Assembly: GCF_964656455.1 (NCBI RefSeq)
Contig: NC_135726.1
Location: 32,269,930-32,333,929, forward strand
Direction: 5' to 3'
Length of the DNA: 64,000 nucleotides
Source of the DNA: Halichoerus grypus
Lineage: Eukaryota; Chordata; Mammalia; Carnivora; Phocidae
Position 1 is the first letter of the stretch. Each line of letters starts with the position of its first letter. A program made the translations under genes and the position numbers. This document shows positions 35,801 to 40,966 of this stretch, piece by piece. Under the pieces are notes generated by a model. That model was not told where the DNA came from and did not search any database. It saw only the letters and a program-made list of their open reading frames with translations.

Positions 35801-37126
35801 TCCATCCCAGGACCCTGGGATCATGACCTGAGCCAAAGGCAGACGCTTAACAACTGAGCCACCCAGGCACCCCCCCCCCCTTTTTTTTTTTAAAGATTTT
35901 ACTTATGTATTAGTGTGTTTTTCTTCATACCACACAGAAGCTGAAATGTTCCAGAGGAAACTTGATGAGACCACCAGATTGCTCCGAGAGCTCCAGGAAG
36001 CCCAGAACGAGCGTCTGAGCACCAGACCCCCTCCCAACATGATCTGTCTCTTGGGTCCCTCTTACAGGGAAATGCATCTCGGTATGTTACGCCTCCGGTA
36101 AGAGGAGAACCGGGGGATACTTAAAGGGAGAACCTTCTGAGAAGTGATACCACTGTCAGCAGAGCTGAAGTGAACCATGGATGGTTTCTTTTTTGAACAA
36201 TGTGGGGGTTGGGGGTGCCAACTGACCTCCCTCCTCCCCCGTCCCTTGCAGTTGAAAATCCACGTGTAATTTTTGACTCCCCTCAAACTTTACTGTAATA
36301 GCCTTCTGTTGACTGGAAGCCTTACCTACAGTCAACTAACACGTATTTTGTACATCGCATGTATTACATACTGTTTCTTACAGTAAAGCTAAAGAAAAGA
36401 AAATGTTAAAGATGAAGAGAATAGGTTTACAGTCCTGTATTTATCCACAAAAAAAAAAAAAATCTCTATCTGTGGACCAGCACAGCTCCAACCCCTGTTG
36501 TTCCAGTGTCAACTTCTTATTGGTCTTTTGATTTTTGTTTATTATCGTGTAAAGGAACCACGTTTTAACACCTAAAACTGTTTTTCTTTTCTTCTCCCTA
36601 GCTGAACAGGTAACCAACAATCTGAAAGAACTTGCGCAGCAAGTCACTCCAGGCGACATTGTCAGCACGTATGGAGTTCGAAAAGCAATGGGGATTTCCG
36701 TCCCCTCCCCCATCGTGGAAAACAACTTTGTAGATTTAACGGAAGGTATGTGCCCTGTGTGTCTGGGAGGACGGAGGACTGTTTGGAGTAAAAGGAACAT
36801 CAGTCCTCTCCCCTCGAGTAATATTGGAAAGATTTTTGTCTCTGCGTGTTGATACTGTATAAACTTTTTATTAATTCTTTAGACAAGACGTAAAGGAAAT
36901 AAAGATTTGACACATTCGCAAAAAAAAACCCTACAATGATACCCTGGTAGTATATCTAGTCTTTAACCTTGGTAAAGAAGGGCTCTCAGCACTTATTCTT
37001 CTGGATGATACCTTTACCTTTTAATTAAAAGGGAAAAAGTGCTGAATGAGGCCGTAACTTTTCCTTTCAGATTTTGAAGAACCGAAAAAGACTGATGTTG
37101 CCGAGTGTGGACCCAATGGGATTTGA
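2779..37126 (+). CDS. BRD7: BRD7, bromodomain-containing protein 7 (17 coding exons, complete)
   Basis: Joined coding exons: 2779-2827, 3325-3533, 14537-14666, 15004-15061, 17598-17742, 21087-21197, 25972-26156, 27353-27476, 28102-28177, 30270-30377, 30743-30878, 31337-31448, 33209-33265, 35316-35430, 35938-36081, 36602-36745, 37071-37126. They total 1959 bases: 652 residues plus TGA. Seen in the protein: a lysine-rich N-terminus (MGKKHKKHK); basic clusters near 60-85 that look like nuclear localisation signals; a bromodomain at about 130-235 with the ZA-loop region in exon 5 and the acetyl-lysine-binding Asn211 (IYNKPET) in exon 6; the BRD7/BRD9-type region from about 290; and a helical, probably coiled-coil stretch at about 539-570. 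In the family, BRD7 is a PBAF (SWI/SNF) subunit that binds acetylated histones and acts as a p53/BRCA1 cofactor in the nucleus. All introns are GT-AG and in frame. ADCY7 converges on its 3' end. Identification is very secure. Confidence 0.98.
3222..3279. repeat. 29-bp perfect tandem duplication (2 copies) in BRD7 intron 1
   Basis: The 29-base unit at 3222-3250, beginning CCACGCTGCCTCTGCATTGG, is repeated without change at 3251-3279. It lies in the CpG island, 46 bases before exon 2, and is not coding. Confidence 0.95.
3325..3533 (+). CDS. BRD7: BRD7 coding exon 2
   Basis: Codes residues 17-86, including the acidic/serine stretch (GHDSSLFEDKND) and a strongly basic cluster (KDRKRKKRKKGEK) that looks like a nuclear localisation signal. 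The acceptor is TTTAAG and the donor GTAAAT begins at 3534. Phase 1 in, phase 0 out. Confidence 0.96.
7690..7722. repeat. (CA)n / (CG)(CA) microsatellite
   Basis: The sequence GCGCGCACGCACGCACACACACACACACACG is a dinucleotide run beginning with alternating CG/CA, so possibly Z-DNA-forming and length-polymorphic. Confidence 0.9.
7735..8490 (-). mobile_element. MIR (-) interrupted by an L1 (-) fragment
   Basis: The two MIR halves (about 7735-7857 and 8385-8490, with ACAGATGAGAAAACTAAGGC in the second) flank a 5'-truncated L1 at about 7862-8386. On -, that L1 retains a frame reading TQYYSALKRREI, typical of the L1 ORF2 3' region. Near-identical ends (ACTATCTCTCTTTT and ACTATCTTCTCTTTT) look like the target duplication. 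Confidence 0.85.
9610..9740 (-). repeat. MIR fragment
   Basis: Reads GTATGCCAG...GGGATAGGTACTGTTAGTATCTC, the reverse complement of the MIR 3' half. Confidence 0.7.
10075..10440 (+). repeat. L2 LINE 3' fragment
   Basis: Contains the L2 3' hallmarks in order: TCTGTCTGGAATGCTCTTTCC, TATAGAAGCCTTCCC, TGCCTAAGGGCAGGGCTGTG and TTTGTTGAATGCGTGAATGA. A C-rich run interrupts it at about 10140-10170. Confidence 0.85.
10445..10830 (-). mobile_element. MIR (-) with a nested SINEC (-) at 10530-10712
   Basis: MIR sequence on both sides (ATCCTCAAAACAATCTTCTGA and GATAGCTAATAAGTGGCAAAG) is split by a minus-strand SINEC (poly-T, GATTTTATTTATTTGAGAG ... GAGCCACCCGGCA). The duplicated site reads CTATTGTGTGTATTT on the left and CTATTGTGTATTTT on the right. 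Confidence 0.88.
11050..11180 (-). repeat. MIR fragment
   Basis: Reads GAAACTGAGAGTGAATAAGT...AACTTGTTCAAGGTCACA, the reverse complement of MIR. Confidence 0.7.
11571..11757. repeat. Ancient interspersed (MER-type) repeat
   Basis: ATAAACTTTTATTGGAACACAGCC...GTATTGTCTATGGCTGC...AAGTTTGCCAACCCCTGC is a familiar mammalian medium-copy repeat, probably DNA-transposon derived. I cannot name the family surely. Confidence 0.7.
12132..12393. mobile_element. MER5A-type hAT DNA transposon relic
   Basis: The ends CAGTGATACTCAAAGTGTG and CACACTTTGAGAACCACTG are near-perfect terminal inverted repeats of the MER5 type. The interior AGGTGATTCTGATGC also matches. It is non-autonomous and immobile. Confidence 0.85.
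12541..14330 (-). mobile_element. Old L1 (-) fragments with a younger L1 3' end
   Basis: AT-rich sequence reading as reverse-complemented L1M (AATAAATATTCTTACACCTG, ATCTATCTGGAATTTCC, GTTATCCCAGCACTGCCC). Inside it a short carnivore L1 3' end (12673-12768) has a 12-base target duplication, AAATTAGAGTAT, at 12661-12672 and 12769-12780. Confidence 0.8.
14537..14666 (+). CDS. BRD7: BRD7 coding exon 3
   Basis: Codes residues 87-130, beginning EDKKKRDRDRVENEAEKD and ending at LAKQE. The acceptor is CATTTAG. The donor GTTGGA at 14667 departs from the consensus, but the split Glu codon joins exactly to exon 4. It follows an 11-kb intron, the longest in the gene. Confidence 0.95.
14667..15003 (+). 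other. BRD7: BRD7 intron 3
   Basis: A 337-base AT-rich intron with no recognised repeat. The exon 3 frame stays open into it up to the stop at 14846-14848. Confidence 0.85.
15004..15061 (+). CDS. BRD7: BRD7 coding exon 4
   Basis: A short 58-base exon coding residues 130-149 (EVEQTPLQEALNQLMRQLQ), the first helix leading into the bromodomain. The acceptor is GCTTTAG and the donor GTAAAT begins at 15062. Phase 1 in, phase 2 out. Confidence 0.95.
16064..16263 (+). mobile_element. SINEC in BRD7 intron 4
   Basis: The head GGGCACTTGGGTGGCTCAGTC and the A tail are present, with the target duplication AAGGTCTCTCTTA at 16051-16063 and AAGGTCCTCTTA at 16264-16275. Confidence 0.95.
16590..16775 (+). 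repeat. MIR fragment
   Basis: Reads TTATGACCTAGAAC...CTGAGCCCCAGTTCCCTCATC...GTAAGGATTAGATA, in MIR order. The rest of BRD7 intron 4 (15062-17597) outside listed repeats shows nothing recognisable; a MER5-like relic is possible at 16895-17085. Confidence 0.75.
17263..17452 (+). mobile_element. SINEC in BRD7 intron 4, 145 bases before exon 5
   Basis: The head GGGGCACCTGGGTGGCTCAG is followed by a full body and A tail. Flanking copies of AAATCATTCNTTCA are at about 17249-17262 and 17454-17467. Confidence 0.95.
17598..17742 (+). CDS. BRD7: BRD7 coding exon 5 (bromodomain, ZA loop)
   Basis: Codes residues 149-197. The sequence DPSAFFSFPVTD...GYSMIIKHPMDFSTMKEKI is the ZA-loop and helix A region of a bromodomain. 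The acceptor is TTCACAG and the donor GTAACT begins at 17743. Confidence 0.97.
18335..18536 (+). mobile_element. SINEC with a perfect 14-bp target duplication
   Basis: A full-length copy starting GGGGCGCCTGGGTGGCTCAG. AACTTAAAAGTGAA is at 18321-18334 and again at 18537-18550 with no mismatch, suggesting a young insertion. Confidence 0.97.
20511..20709 (+). mobile_element. SINEC, diverged copy
   Basis: The head GGCCGCCTGGGTGGCTCAGTC, the body with TGATTTTGACTCAGGTCATG, the pyrimidine-rich 3' part and the A tail are present. The target duplication is unclear. Confidence 0.92.
21087..21197 (+). CDS. BRD7: BRD7 coding exon 6 (bromodomain, acetyl-lysine Asn)
   Basis: Codes residues 198-234 (111 bases, phase 0 on both sides). 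It carries the conserved bromodomain asparagine, Asn211 in MIYNKPET, which recognises acetyl-lysine. The acceptor is CTGCAG and the donor GTAAAG begins at 21198. Skipping it would keep frame but destroy the reader pocket. Confidence 0.97.
22812..23010 (-). mobile_element. SINEC in BRD7 intron 6
   Basis: Minus orientation: poly-T, AAAGATTTTATTTATTTATT, then the body, ending GAGCCACCCAGGCGCCC. Inserted in a T-rich site. Confidence 0.95.
23545..23640 (+). repeat. MIR fragment
   Basis: Reads GCATAGTGGCTTTAGAATCA then TTCGAGTCCTGGC and GAGTGACCTTGG, the MIR 5' half including its tRNA-like B box. Confidence 0.75.
24209..24413 (-). mobile_element. SINEC (-) with a perfect 14-bp target duplication
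   Basis: Minus orientation, from a T-rich tail to CCACCCAGGCGCCCT. CGGCAAATTTTTTT is at 24195-24208 and again at 24414-24427. Confidence 0.96.
24428..24930 (+). repeat. Old L1 fragment
   Basis: Sense L1 3'-ORF2-like sequence (GGAGAGCAGTTTGGCAGTAA, CCACTTCTAGGAATT, GGGAATTTATCCTAAAGAGA), too decayed to code. Confidence 0.75.
25972..26156 (+). CDS. BRD7: BRD7 coding exon 7
   Basis: Codes residues 235-296: the end of the bromodomain helix bundle (ERIQSLKQSIEFM), then a polar, probably flexible linker rich in Ser, Glu and Lys. The donor is GTAAAA at 26157. It differs from the remembered human protein at several linker positions, as expected for a linker. Confidence 0.95.
26157..27352 (+). other. 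BRD7: BRD7 intron 7
   Basis: A 1.2-kb intron with a C homopolymer at about 26609-26618, one SINEC and otherwise unassigned sequence. A long T tract precedes exon 8. Confidence 0.75.
26824..27003 (-). mobile_element. SINEC in BRD7 intron 7
   Basis: Minus orientation, from poly-T to GAGCCACCCAGGTGCCCC. The target duplication CAAATGTATTT is at 26813-26823 and 27004-27014. Confidence 0.96.
27353..27476 (+). CDS. BRD7: BRD7 coding exon 8
   Basis: Codes residues 296-337 (KDKDMLEDKCKSN...RRLVNSQ), the start of the BRD7/BRD9-specific region. The acceptor is TTTTCAG after a long T tract and the donor GTGACG begins at 27477. Confidence 0.95.
27477..28101 (+). other. BRD7: BRD7 intron 8
   Basis: A 625-base intron; only a short (TA)n/(GA)n run at about 28010-28028 is noted. 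No gene or element recognised. Confidence 0.75.
28102..28177 (+). CDS. BRD7: BRD7 coding exon 9
   Basis: Codes residues 338-363 (CEFERRKPDGTTTLGLLHP...). The acceptor is CATTGCAG and the strong donor GTAAGT begins at 28178. The length is 76 bases, so skipping would shift frame. Confidence 0.96.
28178..30269 (+). other. BRD7: BRD7 intron 9
   Basis: A 2.1-kb intron. 28900-29380 is locally GC- and CpG-richer with a G run at 29359-29376. Frames of up to 167 codons there have no recognisable protein content. No young repeat is seen. Confidence 0.7.
30270..30377 (+). CDS. BRD7: BRD7 coding exon 10
   Basis: Codes residues 363-399 (EPGYCPVRLGMTTGRLQSG...). The acceptor is TGTTTCAG and the donor GTAAGG begins at 30378. 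The length is 108 bases, phase 1 on both sides. Confidence 0.96.
30378..31336 (+). other. BRD7: BRD7 introns 10 and 11
   Basis: Two short introns (30378-30742 and 30879-31336) around exon 11. No repeat or other gene recognised. Confidence 0.75.
30743..30878 (+). CDS. BRD7: BRD7 coding exon 11
   Basis: Codes residues 399-444, a conserved aromatic-rich stretch (LNYGPYSSYAPHYDSTF) followed by acidic residues. The acceptor is TCCACAG and the strong donor GTGAGT begins at 30879. Confidence 0.96.
31337..31448 (+). CDS. BRD7: BRD7 coding exon 12
   Basis: Codes residues 444-481 (SIHEFLATCQDYPYVMADSL...). The acceptor is CTTTCAG and the donor GTAAGA begins at 31449. It ends LQELET, where the human protein as remembered has LQEMEM. 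Confidence 0.95.
31449..33208 (+). other. BRD7: BRD7 intron 12
   Basis: A 1.8-kb intron. It holds one SINEC and probable old LINE sequence near 32360-32480; the rest is unassigned. Confidence 0.7.
32851..33050 (+). mobile_element. SINEC in BRD7 intron 12
   Basis: The head GGGGCACCTGGGTGGCTCAG is followed by a complete body and long A tail. It ends about 160 bases before exon 13. Confidence 0.95.
33209..33265 (+). CDS. BRD7: BRD7 coding exon 13 (57-base exon)
   Basis: Codes residues 482-500 (LSPEDEGQTRTLDPAKEME), an acidic linker. It is phase 0 on both sides, so inclusion is optional for frame. The acceptor is CTTCTAG. The donor GTGATT at 33266 matches the consensus poorly after the fourth base. 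Confidence 0.92.
33266..35315 (+). other. BRD7: BRD7 intron 13
   Basis: A 2.05-kb intron. 33390-34640 is unusually G-rich (GGGGAGG, GAGGGG and GGGCAGG units) and may be a diverged old repeat, but I cannot name it. Frames on both strands, up to 153 codons, carry no recognisable domain. A T tract precedes exon 14. Confidence 0.65.
35316..35430 (+). CDS. BRD7: BRD7 coding exon 14 (tandem NAGNAG acceptor)
   Basis: Codes residues 501-539 (QITEIEPAG...VEVFDSE). The acceptor region AAGCAG offers two sites. Use of the first (exon from 35316) gives a 652-residue protein; use of the second (exon from 35319) drops one Gln. The donor GTGTGT begins at 35431. Confidence 0.93.
35677..35910 (-). mobile_element. 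SINEC complex just upstream of BRD7 exon 15
   Basis: A full SINEC (-) at about 35677-35872 (from poly-T and AAAGATTTTATTTATTTATT to GAGCCACCCAGGCACC) is followed by a C run, a T run and a remnant of a second SINEC 3' end (TAAAGATTTTACTTATGTAT). The 15-base duplication TAGTGTGTTTTTCTT at 35662-35676 and 35911-35925 encloses the whole block. The right copy forms the exon 15 pyrimidine tract. Confidence 0.95.
35938..36081 (+). CDS. BRD7: BRD7 coding exon 15
   Basis: Codes residues 539-587: an amphipathic, probably coiled-coil helix (KLDETTRLLRELQEAQNERL) followed by a Pro-rich turn and ICLLGPSYREMHL. The donor is GTATGT at 36082. It is 144 bases, so skipping keeps frame. A SINE complex ends 27 bases upstream of its first base. 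Confidence 0.95.
36082..37070 (+). other. BRD7: BRD7 introns 15 and 16
   Basis: Introns 36082-36601 and 36746-37070 around exon 16. Intron 15 has an A homopolymer at about 36449-36462. No element or gene recognised. Confidence 0.75.
36602..36745 (+). CDS. BRD7: BRD7 coding exon 16
   Basis: Codes residues 587-635 (AEQVTNNLKELAQQVTPGD...NNFVDLTE). The acceptor is TCCCTAG and the donor GTATGT begins at 36746. The length is 144 bases, phase 1 on both sides. Confidence 0.96.
37071..37126 (+). CDS. BRD7: BRD7 coding exon 17 (stop codon)
   Basis: Codes residues 635-652 (DFEEPKKTDVAECGPNGI) and the TGA at 37124. The acceptor is CTTTCAG. The last residues differ from the GGS ending remembered for human, but the reading frame is intact. 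Confidence 0.95.
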
Positions 37127-37282
37127 AGCTCACTGGTATTTCATTATATATTCTGTACATATTTTTTTCATTCTTAACTTGGAAATGCTTTTCAGAAGAT
37201 ATAAAATATTTGTAAATTGTGTTTTTAATTAAACTTTGGAACAATTAATTTTAATGTTCCAGAGATTGGACTTGTATTAGGT

Positions 37283-37288
37283 AATAAA
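37283..37288 (+). terminator. BRD7: BRD7 poly(A) signal AATAAA
   Basis: An AATAAA lies 157 bases after the BRD7 stop codon and is followed at about 20-30 bases by a GT-rich stretch (GAGCTGTGTTGTGCTGTC), as expected around a cleavage site. This gives a short 3' UTR of about 180 bases. Later sites would give longer forms. Confidence 0.75.
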
Positions 37289-37309
37289 GCTGAGCCTGGG
37301 ACTATGAGC

Positions 37310-38180
37310 TGTGTTGTGCTGTCAGCTGAGTCACTCTTGACCTTTCCCCAGGGCTGAGGTGGTAGAGAAACACTTAGGAAATAAAACAGCCTTTTCAGGA
37401 CCCTTCGTTAAAGCAGCAAGGCCCCCAAATAATTGAACTCCCTCATTTTACCACATTTGTCAGAACTCCTCGTTAAAGAAATTAAACCAAAGAGTTCTGA
37501 CTCACAGATTTCCCCTTAGATGATTTATTCAAAGAAGGTCCTCGTGAGGAAGGACTAGGACAGACTCTGACCTCTTGCCATCCGGAGTGGGCCTGGGCAC
37601 AGTGGGTCGGAATGACAGCGCTACTTCCTTAGGGCACACACGGGATCGGAGCTCAGACGCTTCTCTAAAATCCCCATCCAGTGAGATTTTTCCATCGTTA
37701 TACCATGAAAACAAATACTAGTAGATTCTAAAATTACTTTAAGTGTATGTCCCCTGCATACCTGATGGGAATGATGTCCTCCTGTAGAAGGATGAGGTGA
37801 CGTACCTCCCCATGCCACCCTCTCTCTCCCCCAACCCCCCAACATCACACCAGGAGTTTCATAGTACTAACCTGTCTGGTGGTCCTGTTTGGTTTATTTT
37901 TTTCCATTTTTGAGAGGGTCACTTAGGGAATCACAGAGCTTAAAGGAAAGTTTACGTTTCTGTTTACTGTTTCTCTCGGGCCACCTGTGCCTCAGCGTGT
38001 CCCCTGAACTGAGAGTCCTCTACTTTTATCTGAAATACAAAGGTCGGCTGCTTGAGCAGATGATAACGGAGTAGGAGACCAGGAGACATGAGGTTCTCTT
38101 CCATAACCAGGCACCACGCGGCAGCCTGCTTCAGGGAACCCTGCTTTGTAAGAACCCCCCTTCATCTCCCCCGCCCCCCC
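37310..38180. other. Intergenic gap between convergent 3' ends
   Basis: About 0.9 kb with no gene, no young repeat, and a C run at 38172-38183. Minus-strand AATAAA copies at 37524-37529 and 37893-37898 could serve longer ADCY7 transcripts. Confidence 0.6.
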
Positions 38181-40819
38181 CCCGGGTGGAAGCGTTTTTA
38201 TTTTCCTGACTTTAAAAACGAAGATTTAGCAAGAACAAGTGGGGTGAAGGAAAACTGATTCTCCAAGACAACCCAGTCTTAAAAACCTACTAAAAATCGT
38301 ATGCCAAAAGAACTTCAAAATTGTTTAGTTATGTATTTTATCAAGTTTTTTTAGAGTTTAATAATTAATTTTAATCTTTCGATTATAATTCAGGCAGTGA
38401 TTTTCTTAAACAGACCAAGAAAACTGAAATTCAAAACACTTCAGGACATTGTTTTTCCAAATCGCTGACTGAATATATGAAAGGCTAAACAAAGTAGAAA
38501 CACTGGTACTTTATAAAAATGAAGTATAACATTTTGAAACAAATGTTACAGATCTATAAATATTCAGTATACAGAGTTATTCCTAGTTATTCGGATGTAC
38601 CTTCTCAAAACCTGTTTTTGGACACGACGTATTATATGCACCATGTATACAGTGGTTAATGATCTTAATTTTCTTAATGCATAAACCAGAAAACTTCAGG
38701 TGTGACTTTCACTAGAGTCGGGGAGGCCCCCTTCACGCCTGCCCGTGACCCCTAGGAAAGGTCAGTGTTAGAAAAGATACTTGTCCTGTCATAAAACAAA
38801 CAGAATGACACCTGTGAGGAAGGGGCCCAGCCCCTGGAAAGCACACTGAGCAAACGTGACTGCAGGTGCCTTTTAGGGTCCGTTCCACACGATAGTCGGC
38901 ACATCAGAAACTCAAAGCTTCCAAAAATGTGCTTATCGGAGCACCGTGCTTGAATTGGAAATAAAAAGAGAGGACTGGATTTCTGTTGCTGGAGGAAAAA
39001 AGTAATTTAATATTGCAAGAGTAGAAATAGGCCCACCTCAGAGAGACCCAGCATGCCTAGGTGTGTCCGGTATCGTATCCGTGACAGAACCTTCCTGACC
39101 TCCGAGGAGAGCCCTGCTGAGCGGCCCTGGTCACTGCCGATTTAAGTGTCCAGGTCGCAGTGTGGTACTCACCCGAAACCAGCCCTTTATATGAAAAGTT
39201 GGTGCAGAAAAGCAGTTTTTAAGGGAGGTTACCCCTTAACAGCATTTTTGCTGTAAAATTCCTTTGTACAGCAAGTTCCTGTAATTCATTCATCTCTCTC
39301 CCAGTGACACGCAAGCCTCAGCCGCTGGCGCATCCGGCTCCTCTGGGCAAACGAGATAAGCCCCTTCTCAGGCTGATAAGCCGCAGACATGGCCCGAGCA
39401 GACAGTGGGTTCAGCTTCAGTCCTCCCTGCCCTTGGCTGCAACCCTGTGTCCGCTTTTGAAGCTTCCCATATGCAAGATTTCCTGTAATGGCTGGGGGTT
39501 CCCGGAGGACCCCGAGCTGGGAATCCCTGCTCTGCAGTGAAATGCAGCTGTGTGAGAAACCCCGGGCGCACACTGCTGATGAGGCAGCAAAGCTGATCCA
39601 GAAAAAGGAATGGGCAGTTTGGTTCCTTCTCACCTGGAAACACAACTCAAGCCAACTTCTGAGTCTTTGAGAATTGAAGCGCTGTGAGACGCATCTCGCA
39701 GACCTGGCATTTCGCACTCGCCTTGATTCATGCAGTTCAGAGCAAGACCAGCCCAGCATTTCTGAGCGGGCTGGCTTCCCACTTACGGGAACCTCTTTGC
39801 ACGCTCATGTGGAGCAGAAGCTTTTCGTTTTGAAGCTCTTCAAGTTAGGTGTGAGGACTAAAGAAAAGGAAAGAAGTGCTACAGGTTGCCTGCGTCCTGT
39901 CTGCACAGATTCCATTCCTTTCCACCACAGAAGCGAAGATTTAGCGGAAGACTGCAGGGGAGAGCCCCACACACGGGGGAGCAGTAGGGGAGGGGCTAGG
40001 AGGTGGTGCCTCATTTCCTGGGCCACGCCACCGCCTGCCTTCTTGCCGTGAGCCACACTCCAGGCCCAACCCCCGGACGCTGGACGGTAGGTTCTCCTTC
40101 CGTGTCAGTAGTTAAAAAGAGTACGCTGGAGGGAAGAGACTTTGTCTAGCATCTAAGAACTCATTAAAAAGGATAAAACCTCCACCAATAGTATAGCCAT
40201 TTAAAACAGACACACGCTAGAGATGACAAGAGGTAGCAGGTGCCCACTGTGGTTTTTCCTCCCTGCTGCGTGAAACCACAGATTGAAAACAGCCCTATCA
40301 GCTCTATTTACCGAAATGCCTGTGTGAGCAATGCAGAATCCTGTGGCTGATCCGCTGGTGCAGAAAGGAGTACCCAGCCCGTCCTGGACGACTTGTCCTA
40401 GTTCTGTACCTAGAAAAGACCGGGCCCGCGTGTGCAGCTCGCAGGCCAGGCAGGGTATGTACGGCTCATGCTCCGAGATCGCCACAGCCCCTAGGGGACT
40501 GAGCATCCGGGTCTCATGAGTGAGCCTGTCCACGCTGTCTAGAGGCTGTGGTGCAGACTCGGACGGCACAGAGGTCCTGGCTGCCTGTGGACGGCAAGGC
40601 TCCGTGGTCGCCTCAGGCGAGGGTCTGATGCACGTTCCCAGGAATCCTCTAGCACAAATCCGAGGAAGCTCCGCATAGCCATCTGCCGGGGTAGTGACGG
40701 CCAAACCCTCGGAATGCCTTTGTGACTGGCGTGGGGCTGAGTGCTCCCCGTGGCTTGCCTCCGCTTCCAGGAAGGGAAGGAAGTCCACTTCCAGCATGTT
40801 CTGCACCTGCCAGAAGCCC
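38180..40819 (-). other. ADCY7: ADCY7 3' UTR (inferred extent)
   Basis: From the stop codon to the first plausible poly(A) signal is about 2.6 kb, in line with the long 3' UTR of mammalian ADCY7 as remembered. No repeat elements were recognised in it. Reading frames on both strands here are not coding. Composition moves from GC-rich near the stop to AT-rich by 38.7 kb. Confidence 0.6.
38197..38202 (-). terminator. ADCY7: Candidate ADCY7 poly(A) signal (AATAAA on -)
   Basis: TTTATT on + reads AATAAA on -. Its position leaves about 900 bases to the BRD7 poly(A) site, close to the human gap as remembered. A second candidate at 37524-37529 would bring the two 3' ends to within about 200 bases. 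Confidence 0.5.
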
Positions 40820-40966
40820 TCAGTTGAGTCCCAGTCCTTGGAACTTGGCGGTGTCTGTACAGACAAAGTAAGTCCTCAGCTCGCCTTTGCCTTTGACGTT
40901 GATCAGTCCCCGGCACTCGCAAGAATAACCTAGTCCCTGGAGGATGGTGCAGGTCTCTTCAGTAAC
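40820..40966 (-). CDS. ADCY7: ADCY7 coding exon 25 (stop codon)
   Basis: Codes residues 1028-1075 ([20 protein letters not shown]...GLGLN) and the TGA at 40820-40822. The acceptor is TTTTCAG. It ends at the family-typical C-terminus. Confidence 0.97.
   Translation of the reverse strand, partial: VTEETCTILQGLGYSCECRGLINVKGKGELRTYFVCTDTAKFQGLGLN

Noticed and set aside
37893..37898. A further AATAAA on - as the main ADCY7 poly(A) site
   Set aside because: Possible, but the sites at 38197 and 37524 are at least as good; none can be chosen without transcript data.
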